This document shows positions 24,977-33,597 of a stretch of DNA of 64,000 bases, piece by piece; positions within the stretch are counted from its first letter, which is position 1, and the number at the start of each line of letters is the position of its first letter. The notes under the pieces were generated by a model. The model saw only the letters and a list, made by a program, of their open reading frames with translations. It had not been told where the DNA came from and made no database searches. Position numbers and translations under genes: made by a program. Where the stretch lies: assembly GCF_000147335.1 (NCBI RefSeq), contig NC_014533.1, forward strand, positions 124,001-188,000, written 5' to 3'. The stretch comes from Gloeothece verrucosa PCC 7822. Its GTDB lineage: Bacteria > Cyanobacteriota > Cyanobacteriia > Cyanobacteriales > Microcystaceae.

Positions 24977-27721
24977 TTAACTTTGCAATTTATTGACTAA
25001 TTGCCGCGCAAAGACAGAAATAGCTTCGTATTTATCAGCATAATGATTTATAGCTTGCAGACGGGCAAATTGCTCATCAGGATTATTAGCAACGACAGCT
25101 AATTGTTCATAACCTGGATAGTAACGACAAAAAGTATAAGTGTAATTATCATCTAATAACCACTGGCTATAAATTTTTTGTTTTCGAGGAAAAAAACTGT
25201 CCCCCGCATTTTGGCTGATAATTTCTTTGGGATACTTTAAAATTTCTATAAAACTATCCACGGCCGCGGGTTGAATACGTCCTATTAATCGAGTGGTTAG
25301 ATTTTGCAAAATTTTAGAGGCGGCTTTGGATTTAGCGATAGTATCTAAATCTTGAGCCGATAAGATTACTCGAATTCCTGACTTAGCTCCATTAGCACAA
25401 ATTCTTCCTACTAAATTAGCAATTTGCTCAAATTCAAAAAGAATAGGTGCTTCATCAATAAAAAAGATCGATGCTGGACTGTTGAGAGCGCGTCTTAAAG
25501 CGGCAGAATAAGCACTTAAAGAAAGTATAGCCGCATCTTCACTATCTGATAAGTTTCTTAAAGCAAATACTAACAATTTAGCATTAGTAGGAAAGCTAGA
25601 AGGAGTAGAAATAGCTTTTCCCACTCGACTATATACCCAAAACCGCAAACGCAGTTGAATTTGATTAAGTGCCTCTTCTAATTGTCCGCCTATTGCATCA
25701 AGTTCTAAATGCTCTGGTGTGCAAAAATCTAGAAAATCTTTTAAAGTAGGGGTTTGTTGCCATGCAGCACTACCAAAGCCGGCATCTATTGCTTTTCGAT
25801 ATCGCTCATTAATACTTTCATCGGCAAAAAATGCTCTTAAAGTAAGGTTAAGCAGCGAACGCACGGTTTGAGTTAATAAAGAATTATTTCCTGATGACCC
25901 CAAAACCATAGTCATTAATGCCGATTCTAAAAAGGCAGTGTAATCCAAAAAGCGCTCGTGTTGTTGTTCTAAACTCAAAGACCTTAAATCGGGTTGTTCA
26001 AATAGATTATTAGATTGTTTGGAAATATCAAAATAAGCTCCATTTTTCCCCATAAACTCAGCATAATCGGTAAAAGTAGAGGTTCCATCGGGTTTAGGAA
26101 AGTCTAAAGCCACAATGGGAATATTATGAGCTAATGCTTGAGTCAAAATTCCCGAAACTAATACAGATTTACCGGCTCGGGTTGTTGCAAACAGAGCAAG
26201 ATTTTTATGTTTATTAAATAAATCAATATAAATTGGTGTACCTCCTTCTTCAGCGATTAGTTCAAATCCTTTAGAATCCCCTTTTTTTGTCAACATTAAA
26301 GGCATTAACCCTGGTACTTCACTGGTCAAATATAACTGTCGTCGATTAAAGGGTTTAGCTAATAAGTTTTCCCAAACAATGGGAAGAGTTTGAAGCCAAA
26401 TTTTCCAAGCATATTCTATCTCTCGAATTACTCTTGCTGGTCGTTGAAAGCAATTTTCAATATATTTTGTGGCTTCGTCTAAAGTATCTAGAGTCGGGCG
26501 ATGGACTAAAATAGCGATTCCTGTATAAATAGGGATAGCTCCTTCATAAAGTTCTTCTTGAGCAGCTAAAGATTTTTTGAGTTTTAGTTGAGCATTAACA
26601 TCGATAGTTTTGCTTTTTTGCTGGGCTTGAATTGCTGTCATATTAGATTGCTTTAATACCCGTTGTAAAGTGGTTTTGACTAAAGCAGGGTTAGCTGGCG
26701 TTAATTGGCAAAAAATTTCTGTGTCTGCTACAAGATCTCTAGCTAAAAGTTCCCATAAGTAACGAAGTTGGGCAGTTTTATTAGACCAGCCTCCCGGTTT
26801 TTCTAAAAAGGTTAATACTCCTAAATAATTATTATTAATTTTTACCCAACTGCGATCAGCTTGAGGAACTGTTGAATCGAGCAATAAGCTTGTACTATGC
26901 AGGCTATCAAGTAATAATTTAGTGCTAGATAAATTTGAATAAGTTTCTTCACGTAGTCCATTTTTATCTATTGTAATTAATTGAGGAATTTGGCTAGGTT
27001 GGCTGTCATTAAACCTTTTCCATAAAATTTTCCACAAGTCTTCTGCGCTTAAGGGTTTAATATCTAATCCCATTTGATTAGATAAAAGCTGCTCCCATCT
27101 AAAAAAGCCTCTTTTATAAGCATTAAAAAAAATTGTTTCAATCTGTTGATTTTCTAAATCTGTTATGTTACCTTTAAATTTTAACCACCATGATTCCGCT
27201 TTTGCCAAGAGCTTTTCAATCCAATCTTCTGTTTTAGCAGTTCCAATTTCTACTGTATAAGTTACATAAATTCTTAAAAATTTTATTTTTCGAATACCAG
27301 CATTAGCTAGTTCTTTTGTTCTCGATCTTTCGGACATTAATAAATATTTAATCTCTAAATTTGCTGATTCTTTCACTAAACTTTTTAGGTCATTTTGACG
27401 TTGTACATCAGACTTAAAAGACCCTAAATGAAGAGTCATTTTTTCATTAGTAGGAAGATCCTTTAAGCTAGTTTCTATTTGATGGAAAACTGCCTCTATT
27501 TGTTCTCGTCCTAATGTAGGATGAATTCCTTGGCATTCAAACCCGAAAACAAAACAAAATTGATTTTTTTGAGTTCCTTTAGTTAGTATATATGCACCTA
27601 TATCCCGTCCGTTTAAGCAAATACGTAACATAGAAGCGAGATGTAAAGCATCTTCAAAAGGAGTTAAACGAATTTCCTGGCCTGCAAGATTAAGAGTTTG
27701 TTTGCCGATTTTTTGTTTCAT
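24977..27721 (-). CDS. VirB4/TraC-like conjugation ATPase
   Basis: 914 residues, in the size range of VirB4/TraC. The C-terminal half carries a P-loop ATPTase-like core: Walker A ATTRAGKS at 512-519 (Lys518), a FDISKQSNNLFE segment, Walker B IFFIDEA at 752-758 (Asp756, Glu757) and downstream VILSAQDLDTI, which fits the HerA/FtsK-VirB4 superfamily. The N-terminal half (1-480) is the weakly conserved membrane-associated part. VirB4 energises assembly of the secretion channel and pilus. It is the last gene of a minus-strand cluster; its start overlaps the end of the VirB3-like gene by 32 bases, suggesting coupled translation. Confidence 0.87.
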   Translation of the reverse strand: MKQKIGKQTLNLAGQEIRLTPFEDALHLASMLRICLNGRDIGAYILTKGTQKNQFCFVFGFECQGIHPTLGREQIEAVFHQIETSLKDLPTNEKMTLHLGSFKSDVQRQNDLKSLVKESANLEIKYLLMSERSRTKELANAGIRKIKFLRIYVTYTVEIGTAKTEDWIEKLLAKAESWWLKFKGNITDLENQQIETIFFNAYKRGFFRWEQLLSNQMGLDIKPLSAEDLWKILWKRFNDSQPSQIPQLITIDKNGLREETYSNLSSTKLLLDSLHSTSLLLDSTVPQADRSWVKINNNYLGVLTFLEKPGGWSNKTAQLRYLWELLARDLVADTEIFCQLTPANPALVKTTLQRVLKQSNMTAIQAQQKSKTIDVNAQLKLKKSLAAQEELYEGAIPIYTGIAILVHRPTLDTLDEATKYIENCFQRPARVIREIEYAWKIWLQTLPIVWENLLAKPFNRRQLYLTSEVPGLMPLMLTKKGDSKGFELIAEEGGTPIYIDLFNKHKNLALFATTRAGKSVLVSGILTQALAHNIPIVALDFPKPDGTSTFTDYAEFMGKNGAYFDISKQSNNLFEQPDLRSLSLEQQHERFLDYTAFLESALMTMVLGSSGNNSLLTQTVRSLLNLTLRAFFADESINERYRKAIDAGFGSAAWQQTPTLKDFLDFCTPEHLELDAIGGQLEEALNQIQLRLRFWVYSRVGKAISTPSSFPTNAKLLVFALRNLSDSEDAAILSLSAYSAALRRALNSPASIFFIDEAPILFEFEQIANLVGRICANGAKSGIRVILSAQDLDTIAKSKAASKILQNLTTRLIGRIQPAAVDSFIEILKYPKEIISQNAGDSFFPRKQKIYSQWLLDDNYTYTFCRYYPGYEQLAVVANNPDEQFARLQAINHYADKYEAISVFARQLVNKLQS

Positions 27722-28046
27722 AATTTATATCTAACAAACTTTGATAACGAGGAAACCCCCTTGTCCAATTAGGGACTCCAATAAATTTGCTTAAAAATCG
27801 CCAACTTTTATTACCTGTTAAAATCCACCATGTTGCGATTCCCCATGCCGCCATTAAAGTTATCCATAGCCATTTTTGGAATTCTCCTAAAAAAAATCCA
27901 CCAAAAATCCCATTGATAATAAAATAGGATGTTAAAAAAATTATTACCCAAGGTATAATTTGATTGGCAGGAATAGGCCCTAATGATGGCTGAGTTCCTA
28001 AAATTTGATTAACAGTCCTGAATTCAGAAGTATTTTCTTGCTTCAT
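27690..28046 (-). CDS. VirB3-like small membrane protein
   Basis: 118 residues with two adjacent hydrophobic segments (about 30-53 and 58-77) and a polar, basic C-terminal part (NWTRGFPRYQ). Sequence similarity alone is not diagnostic. The size, topology and position directly before, and overlapping, the VirB4-like gene are those of VirB3/TraL, which sits with VirB4 at the inner membrane. Confidence in the role is therefore from context. Confidence 0.6.
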   Translation of the reverse strand: MKQENTSEFRTVNQILGTQPSLGPIPANQIIPWVIIFLTSYFIINGIFGGFFLGEFQKWLWITLMAAWGIATWWILTGNKSWRFLSKFIGVPNWTRGFPRYQSLLDINYETKNRQTNS

Positions 28047-28082
28047 AAAGTTTTATGCTAGTTTAAACCATTGTAAAAAAAT

Positions 28083-28490
28083 CTATGTGCCTCCTATAAT
28101 AAAGTTAGTAAGAACATCTGCAAGGGTAACAGCAATAATAACTAAAAGAGGAATTCTAGCGACACTTTGCCAATCTTCGTCTTTACGAATAGCATTAATA
28201 ATATTAATTAGAGAAATAGCAATATACATTAAATATACGGCTCGCAAAGCATTAAAAATTAAACTAATAGCTAGATAGCTATTTTCTCCAACAGATGACC
28301 CTTGAGTTAATGTTGTCTTAAAAAAATCTTCTGCTTTTTTAAAAAATTGGGCTGATGCTGAAGTAGCTAAAAAGTTTAACCAAAGTCCTATCCCTAAAGA
28401 TAATAACAACCAGTTACTAAATTTTAACCATCGTTTTTTAAAATTAATTCTAATTTTTCTTTTGATTAATTTATTCTTGAATTTTAACAT
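28083..28490 (-). CDS. VirB2-like pilin candidate
   Basis: 135 residues. A long basic N-terminus (1-25), a hydrophobic stretch (27-47) and an ASAQF cleavage-like site near 46-49 suggest an exported precursor. The remaining about 88 residues contain two hydrophobic helices (about 72-98 and 110-131) with a short charged loop (RKDED). This is the VirB2/TrbC pilin pattern: a cleaved leader, then two helices. Its position next to VirB3- and VirB4-like genes matches the classic virB2-B3-B4 order. Confidence 0.62.
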   Translation of the reverse strand: MLKFKNKLIKRKIRINFKKRWLKFSNWLLLSLGIGLWLNFLATSASAQFFKKAEDFFKTTLTQGSSVGENSYLAISLIFNALRAVYLMYIAISLINIINAIRKDEDWQSVARIPLLVIIAVTLADVLTNFIIGGT

Positions 28491-28525
28491 TAAAATAAAC
28501 CCTTTTTTAAATTATAGTAAAATAA

Positions 28526-30121
28526 TTAAAACTGCATAGGTTGATTAACATAAACTTCTACTTCTGTTCCTGCGGCAAGAAACCAAATATTAGTGCGTTG
28601 AAGCATTTCTGCAAGTTGCTGTTGATTGCGCTGAGTAATTTGAGGAATAACTGCATTTAGCCCTCCTTCCAACACACCTGCTGCCAAATTAGGACTATTG
28701 TTATTATTAGTAATAATCGTTCCTGCTACATTAGTTGTTACAACTTCCGAGCGAGTACGATTAAATAATTGGGAAACTTTACCTAATCCTCCTAATACAA
28801 ATAAACCCAAGTCCATAGTAGCAATAGAACCTCCGTGTTTAGGAAATTTTTCGGCAAACAAAGGTTTACCTTTAGGAGCGCGAATTACCAGACTACCTTT
28901 AGCTAGAGTTTTTTCAATTGTATTGTTATTATTATCCCAAATCACTTTATTAACAGTTAAGTATAACAATCCTTGATCAGTTAAAGAACTAATTTTAGTC
29001 AACAATTGAGCATTAGCTGGAAAAGCTATTTCTTCGTCAGGAGTTTTTAACGGTTCTTGTAAAGTTATTACAAAAACGTTAGCCTCTTGTTCAGAATTAT
29101 TTGATTTAGAAGTTTCGCCAAAAACGGCAGTAGTTAAAATAGCTTTAGCAGAGGTTCCTACTGGAATGGTTTTTGGAACTTGTGATGTAGCTTGGCTAAC
29201 AGTAGAAGAGTTAACTATTTGTGGTGTGGGTGTTGGAGTGTAAGGAGTTTGAGTAGAAGGCGGCGTTTGTTGGATAGGATTAGGTACAGGGTAGTTAACT
29301 GGCTGGGGAACTGAATTTTGAGGAGGGGGTGAGTAAGTAGTTCGAGTATTAATTGGCTGATTAACATTGTTTTGGGAAGAGTTTTGAGCAGAAACCATAG
29401 GCAAAATATGAGGTTTTGGTGAAGGTTTAGAAGAAGGTTTATAAACAGGTTGAGCAACTTTAACAATTTTTTCAACCGTTACAATTCGAGGAACATAAAT
29501 AGTTTTAACTTGGTTAATATTTTTAGTTTTAGGAAAAGAAACAGGAGAAGGTGAGAAAGTAGCTGAGCTTTGAGTTGTTTTTTTGGATCTTAGAGTTTGT
29601 TGGGCTAATTTAATGGCTTCTTCTTGTTCAGAAAAGGCTAACTTAGTTTTTAGGTTTTCTACTTCTGTTTCTAAATTTTGTAAGTAAGATTTTGTTTCTT
29701 GTTTAGGTTGAGAAATTATTACATTTTTATTTTTTGGGCTTTGTTGATTAATATTCATAATTTGCCATAAAAATCCACCAGCTAAAACAAATATAATTAA
29801 TGTTGTTACTCCTACTAACCCTAATTTCATGAACGGATTAGACGAGAAAGTTTGTTGAGTTTGCTCTTTTTGAGCTTCAGAACATGAAATTTCAGGTAAA
29901 AAAGAATTTTCTTCAATTTTTTCATCTTTAGATATAATTTCGTTTTCCAAGCCGACTAATTTTGCCATCCGTGATTCCCAGTCTGAGGTTTCATTGGCTA
30001 GATGGGAATAATCAGCAACAGCATTTCTTAAATCTTCAAAAATAGTTTTAGATGAATTGTTATTTTCCATTATAGTCATACTCATCAATTTAATTGTTTT
30101 TTCTATTTTCTTTGTAAACAC
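28526..30121 (-). CDS. VirB10/TrbI-like protein
   Basis: 531 residues. A cytoplasmic N-terminus (1-97) is followed by one membrane helix (about 99-121), a coiled-coil stretch (about 140-180) and a Pro/Ser/Gln/Thr-rich linker (about 190-320). The C-terminal domain (about 325-531) includes VGTSAKAILTTAVFGET, LQEPLKTPDEEIAFPANAQL and GTEVEVYVNQPMQF. This layout (one helix, Pro-rich stalk, C-terminal beta-barrel domain ending in an xVxVNxxM-like strand) is that of VirB10/TrbI, which spans the periplasm. Internal ATGs at codons 13 and 18 are alternative starts. Confidence 0.75.
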   Translation of the reverse strand: MFTKKIEKTIKLMSMTIMENNNSSKTIFEDLRNAVADYSHLANETSDWESRMAKLVGLENEIISKDEKIEENSFLPEISCSEAQKEQTQQTFSSNPFMKLGLVGVTTLIIFVLAGGFLWQIMNINQQSPKNKNVIISQPKQETKSYLQNLETEVENLKTKLAFSEQEEAIKLAQQTLRSKKTTQSSATFSPSPVSFPKTKNINQVKTIYVPRIVTVEKIVKVAQPVYKPSSKPSPKPHILPMVSAQNSSQNNVNQPINTRTTYSPPPQNSVPQPVNYPVPNPIQQTPPSTQTPYTPTPTPQIVNSSTVSQATSQVPKTIPVGTSAKAILTTAVFGETSKSNNSEQEANVFVITLQEPLKTPDEEIAFPANAQLLTKISSLTDQGLLYLTVNKVIWDNNNNTIEKTLAKGSLVIRAPKGKPLFAEKFPKHGGSIATMDLGLFVLGGLGKVSQLFNRTRSEVVTTNVAGTIITNNNNSPNLAAGVLEGGLNAVIPQITQRNQQQLAEMLQRTNIWFLAAGTEVEVYVNQPMQF

Positions 30122-30157
30122 TCTATAAAAAATAAAATAAATTTTTAGGCTTTTATT

Positions 30158-30853
30158 TTATTTAACATTTTTTCGCCCACAGTTTTGCTCTTTTAAGTCG
30201 CAAATGTTAAAAATTTGTAAGCGGGCTTCGGCTAATTGATAAACGACTAGATTTAAAGGAAGTGAATTATCAGATAGTATTATAGCAGGTTGATCAATGG
30301 TTTTAATTAATATTTGTTTATTAAACTCAATTGATTTCCCTAATTTATCAAGATTACTAAAAATTAATTGGTTAGCAAATATATTGACTTTCCATTTGCC
30401 TTCTGCGATTTTTTCAGGTTCAGAAATTTTTTGTATAATTAATAATTTTTCTAAACTATCATCATTATTTAGTGAAGATGAATCTAAAGTTTTTGTAAAA
30501 AAATCTTGGCGAAATTTGTTTTGATATTCACTAGCTATTAATCCAGAACTAACTTTAAGAATTGTTGCAGAAGGTTGTTGAGGCGAAGTAGTGAATAAAA
30601 AAGTCATCGTTTCTCCTATAAAACGGCGAATTGTGATGTTTTGCCTTTCTTGATTTGCTTCTGGTTGACCAGTAATAGCACGTCCATTGATCAATTCTAT
30701 TAGAACTTTTGGCATCAATTGCTGACTTAACTGCTGTAACATAAAATTATTAAATAACATTAACAATAAGGCTAAGGAATTTAAGCCAATTGTTCCTAAT
30801 CCAAGCAAAAGTAAAGTATTTTTTATCTGATTTTTTAATTGATGCCAGTGCAT
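30158..30853 (-). CDS. VirB8/TraE-like protein, second of a tandem pair
   Basis: 231 residues: a short cytoplasmic N-terminus, one hydrophobic helix (about 12-35) and a soluble domain of about 190 residues. It shares with its upstream neighbour the blocks ELINGRAITG, IRRFIGETMTFLF, SSGLIASEYQNKFRQDFF, EKIAEGKWKVNIFANQLIF, ILIKTID and LAEARLQIFNICDL. Topology and position fit VirB8/TraE, an inner-membrane assembly factor with a periplasmic NTF2-like domain. That assignment is by shape and context; direct similarity is weak. Confidence 0.6.
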   Translation of the reverse strand: MHWHQLKNQIKNTLLLLGLGTIGLNSLALLLMLFNNFMLQQLSQQLMPKVLIELINGRAITGQPEANQERQNITIRRFIGETMTFLFTTSPQQPSATILKVSSGLIASEYQNKFRQDFFTKTLDSSSLNNDDSLEKLLIIQKISEPEKIAEGKWKVNIFANQLIFSNLDKLGKSIEFNKQILIKTIDQPAIILSDNSLPLNLVVYQLAEARLQIFNICDLKEQNCGRKNVK

Positions 30854-30862
30854 TTTATAAAT

Positions 30863-31645
30863 TTAACATTTTTGATCTGGGTAGTTTTTTAATTTATTAG
30901 GTTTATCTAATAAACATAAGTTCCGAATCTCGTAAATTTCTAATTGTTCGGCTCGAACACTATAGATGGCTGTTTGTAAAGTAGTTAACTGTTCAAGTAG
31001 AGGATAAGGAAAATAATCTGTTGTTCGCACCAGTATATCTTTATTATAAGGAATGACAATTCTTTTTCCTTGTTTTTGTTGAACTAAATCAGCAACAATT
31101 CCAACCCTCCAATTTTCAGAAGTAATTTTTTCTGGTGGTAAAATGCGTTTAATTTTTAGCTGCGTCGATATAATTTGATCGAAGTTTTGAGAAAAGACTT
31201 CGGGCGGTGTCATTTCTGAAATTTTACTGAGGAAACCTTTACGAAAATCTTCTGATAAACTAAAACTAGCTATCCAACTACTGGTCGTTACTTTGGTGAT
31301 ACGGCCTTTAAGTGTAGTAATCTGTATTCCTAAATCAGGTTTAGGTTTAGTGAGTTCTTCAAGAGTTTGAGGTGGTAAAAAACCAGTCCAATTAAACATA
31401 AGTTCTAAGGTTTTTATGACAAACTGACGAATAGTTTGAGGATCTTGTGTAATTTCTTCATATTTGACGAGTTTTTGACCGTTTACTAATTCGACAAAGT
31501 TATAGGGTTTTCTTAAACTTAATTGACGAATAGTAATTCCTTGAATGATTAAAAATATAACGACTAATAAGTTTAAGACAATAGCAAATATAGCGAAATT
31601 TACTAAATTATTATTTTTTTTTGGCTTCTTTTGTAATAAACTCAT
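30863..31645 (-). CDS. VirB8/TraE-like protein, first of a tandem pair
   Basis: 260 residues with one N-terminal membrane helix (about 14-37) and a soluble domain. Blocks VELVNGQKLV, IRQFVIKTLELMFNW, SSWIASFSLSEDFRKGFL, EKITSENWRVGIVADLV, ILVRTTDY and VRAEQLEIYEIRNLC align in order with the next gene, so they are diverged tandem duplicates. The stop is 9 bases before the next start. A heteromeric VirB8-type ring is a reasonable guess. It lies 5 bases after the VirB6-like gene. Confidence 0.6.
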   Translation of the reverse strand: MSLLQKKPKKNNNLVNFAIFAIVLNLLVVIFLIIQGITIRQLSLRKPYNFVELVNGQKLVKYEEITQDPQTIRQFVIKTLELMFNWTGFLPPQTLEELTKPKPDLGIQITTLKGRITKVTTSSWIASFSLSEDFRKGFLSKISEMTPPEVFSQNFDQIISTQLKIKRILPPEKITSENWRVGIVADLVQQKQGKRIVIPYNKDILVRTTDYFPYPLLEQLTTLQTAIYSVRAEQLEIYEIRNLCLLDKPNKLKNYPDQKC

Positions 31646-31650
31646 TTAAT

Positions 31651-32700
31651 TTAAATTTTCTCTCTAACCCATGATGTGGTATTGCTAATCGCGTAAAATA
31701 AAACAAAATTTGCAGTCGCGGCGATAATTAAAGCTAAAATTGGTGCTAAAATTCCCAAAAAAATCATAAACCATAATAAATCTGGCTCTGCTATTGGATC
31801 TTGTCCTGGCCCATTAACAATTACAGCAGAGGTAATAATAGCAAGAATATTAAAAGAAATTTTAGCAATACCACTGGCTAAAAATCCTGATAACCAAGCA
31901 AATATGGGCTTACCGGCTACTGGGAGTAAAGAAGCACCTACCGCTAATGGACCTAAAGCCGCTATCAGTAGCATAATTGCTTCTATCAAATTTTGAAAGG
32001 CAGTTTGCCATGAAATTAAAACATTCTTAATTATAGTTTGCCCTGTAGAACCCAACAAGGCATTAAAGGTTGTTTCTGATAGGGTTCCATTATCATATTT
32101 AACCTGATTGATCTTATTTTCTAATTTAGTAATCCAAACTTTATCTCCATATAAATTTCTATATTGTAATAAAAATATATCTAGCTTTTCTGTAGCTTTT
32201 ACTAAACACTGTGATTGCTGTTCTCCTGTTAAAGCTTGACAAGGGCGAAGTAAAGATCCAGCAATATCTTCTGCCACACTCATGTTTAAAGCTTGTTGAT
32301 AGACTTGCTCACTATTTGCTGTTGTTACGATCTGTTGATTAATAGTATTGATAAAATTTCGCAATCCTAAAGTTAAGTTAGATAAAAAGTTTGCCTGACC
32401 TGGGTTAGCGAGAAGAAATACAACGATAAATGGCCAAATTAAAGATGAAATAGGGCGAGAATATTCATGATAAATTACATCTTTTAGCCACTGTACCATA
32501 AAAAAGAGTAAAGTTCCGACGGCCAAAAATGTCCCTAATTGGCTTAATGAAGAATAAATGTTTTTATTAGTGGTATTTTGTAATAAAATTAACCATTGTT
32601 CATTCCAGTTTTCTGCAATTGTTCTGGCGGTTACTTCTCCATTATTCAAAAGTTCGTTAAGCTCAAGTTGAGCAAGATTTTTAAAAATCATTATTTGCAT
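31651..32700 (-). CDS. VirB6/TrbL-like polytopic membrane protein
   Basis: 349 residues with about five or six hydrophobic segments (approximately 52-75, 83-100, 235-262, 265-295 and 305-337) and a large soluble loop (about 105-230) containing CQALTGEQQSQC. VirB6/TrbL proteins have this size, multi-span C-terminal half and big central loop. The start could be ATG codon 1 or codon 4. In the cluster it sits between the VirB5-like and VirB8-like genes, as in many type IV systems. Confidence 0.65.
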   Translation of the reverse strand: MQIMIFKNLAQLELNELLNNGEVTARTIAENWNEQWLILLQNTTNKNIYSSLSQLGTFLAVGTLLFFMVQWLKDVIYHEYSRPISSLIWPFIVVFLLANPGQANFLSNLTLGLRNFINTINQQIVTTANSEQVYQQALNMSVAEDIAGSLLRPCQALTGEQQSQCLVKATEKLDIFLLQYRNLYGDKVWITKLENKINQVKYDNGTLSETTFNALLGSTGQTIIKNVLISWQTAFQNLIEAIMLLIAALGPLAVGASLLPVAGKPIFAWLSGFLASGIAKISFNILAIITSAVIVNGPGQDPIAEPDLLWFMIFLGILAPILALIIAATANFVLFYAISNTTSWVREKI

Positions 32701-32754
32701 TTTGATACAGTGTTTTAATTATAAATTTTAATTAATTTTTCAAAAAAATGATAA

Positions 32755-33561
32755 TTAGTTTGTTGTTTTTACTTCAATTGGCTTACCATATAAATCAGTT
32801 TGAAATGTAACTTTTAAAAGGCGGGCTGTTTCGGCAGACGCATTTACTCTACTATCACGATTTATCTGTTCGATTTGACTGGCTATATTATTTAAGTTTA
32901 AGTTAGAATATAGTAAAAATTGGTTAGTTTTTATATTTTGGCCTACGTTTTCGGATAAAAATTTTGCGGTTTCTGTTTGAATTTTAATTGTCTGCAACTG
33001 TAATTTAAATGTATTAGTATTGAGAGAAGCCGTAATTCCTTCTATTCCTGTTAGTTGAGCGGCATTACTCAAAAACTTGTTAAGGGCATTTGTATAAATA
33101 TCTTCGGCATCTTGAGAATATTTATCAATTTTATTTAAAGTAGTTTCTGCATTTTGTAATTTTGTTTTTAAGCGCACTTGTCCACTTTCTCCCCAATCAC
33201 TAGCAACGGCTCCTAACGTTATTACCCGATCAATTTCATTTTCAGTTAATTGCGCTCGCAGTTCTGAATTATTTTCAAATTTATCAGAAAGAGAATCAAA
33301 ATAAATTTCATTTGCTACTCTTTCTCCTGCTAAAATCGGGTTGGGCAGATTTAATTCTCCTGTTGACTCCTGAATAGCCCCTTGAACTCTCTGTTCCAAA
33401 GGTTTTAAAGTTTTACTGGCATTATCTGTTACATAGTTTTGTAAATCTATGGTATAAGAATAAAAATCTCCCCATATTTTACCCAGTTGTGCTTTAACGG
33501 GATTTTTAACAACAAAAATTAACAAAAATGATAAAATGGCTATTTTTAATCTTTTATTCAT
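32755..33561 (-). CDS. VirB5/TrbJ-like exported protein
   Basis: 268 residues. There is a Sec signal peptide (1-24, VKA then Q) and an otherwise helical, Gln/Asn/Lys-rich mature protein with coiled-coil character (about 130-240). It has no cysteines and no membrane segment. VirB5/TrbJ minor pilins show this pattern: signal peptide, helical and located before VirB6. It is 36 bases after the sorting-signal protein gene and 54 before the VirB6-like gene. The family assignment rests mostly on layout and context. Confidence 0.6.
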   Translation of the reverse strand: MNKRLKIAILSFLLIFVVKNPVKAQLGKIWGDFYSYTIDLQNYVTDNASKTLKPLEQRVQGAIQESTGELNLPNPILAGERVANEIYFDSLSDKFENNSELRAQLTENEIDRVITLGAVASDWGESGQVRLKTKLQNAETTLNKIDKYSQDAEDIYTNALNKFLSNAAQLTGIEGITASLNTNTFKLQLQTIKIQTETAKFLSENVGQNIKTNQFLLYSNLNLNNIASQIEQINRDSRVNASAETARLLKVTFQTDLYGKPIEVKTTN

Positions 33562-33597
33562 TGATGATATTTTGTAAAATTATTTTTTAAACAACAT

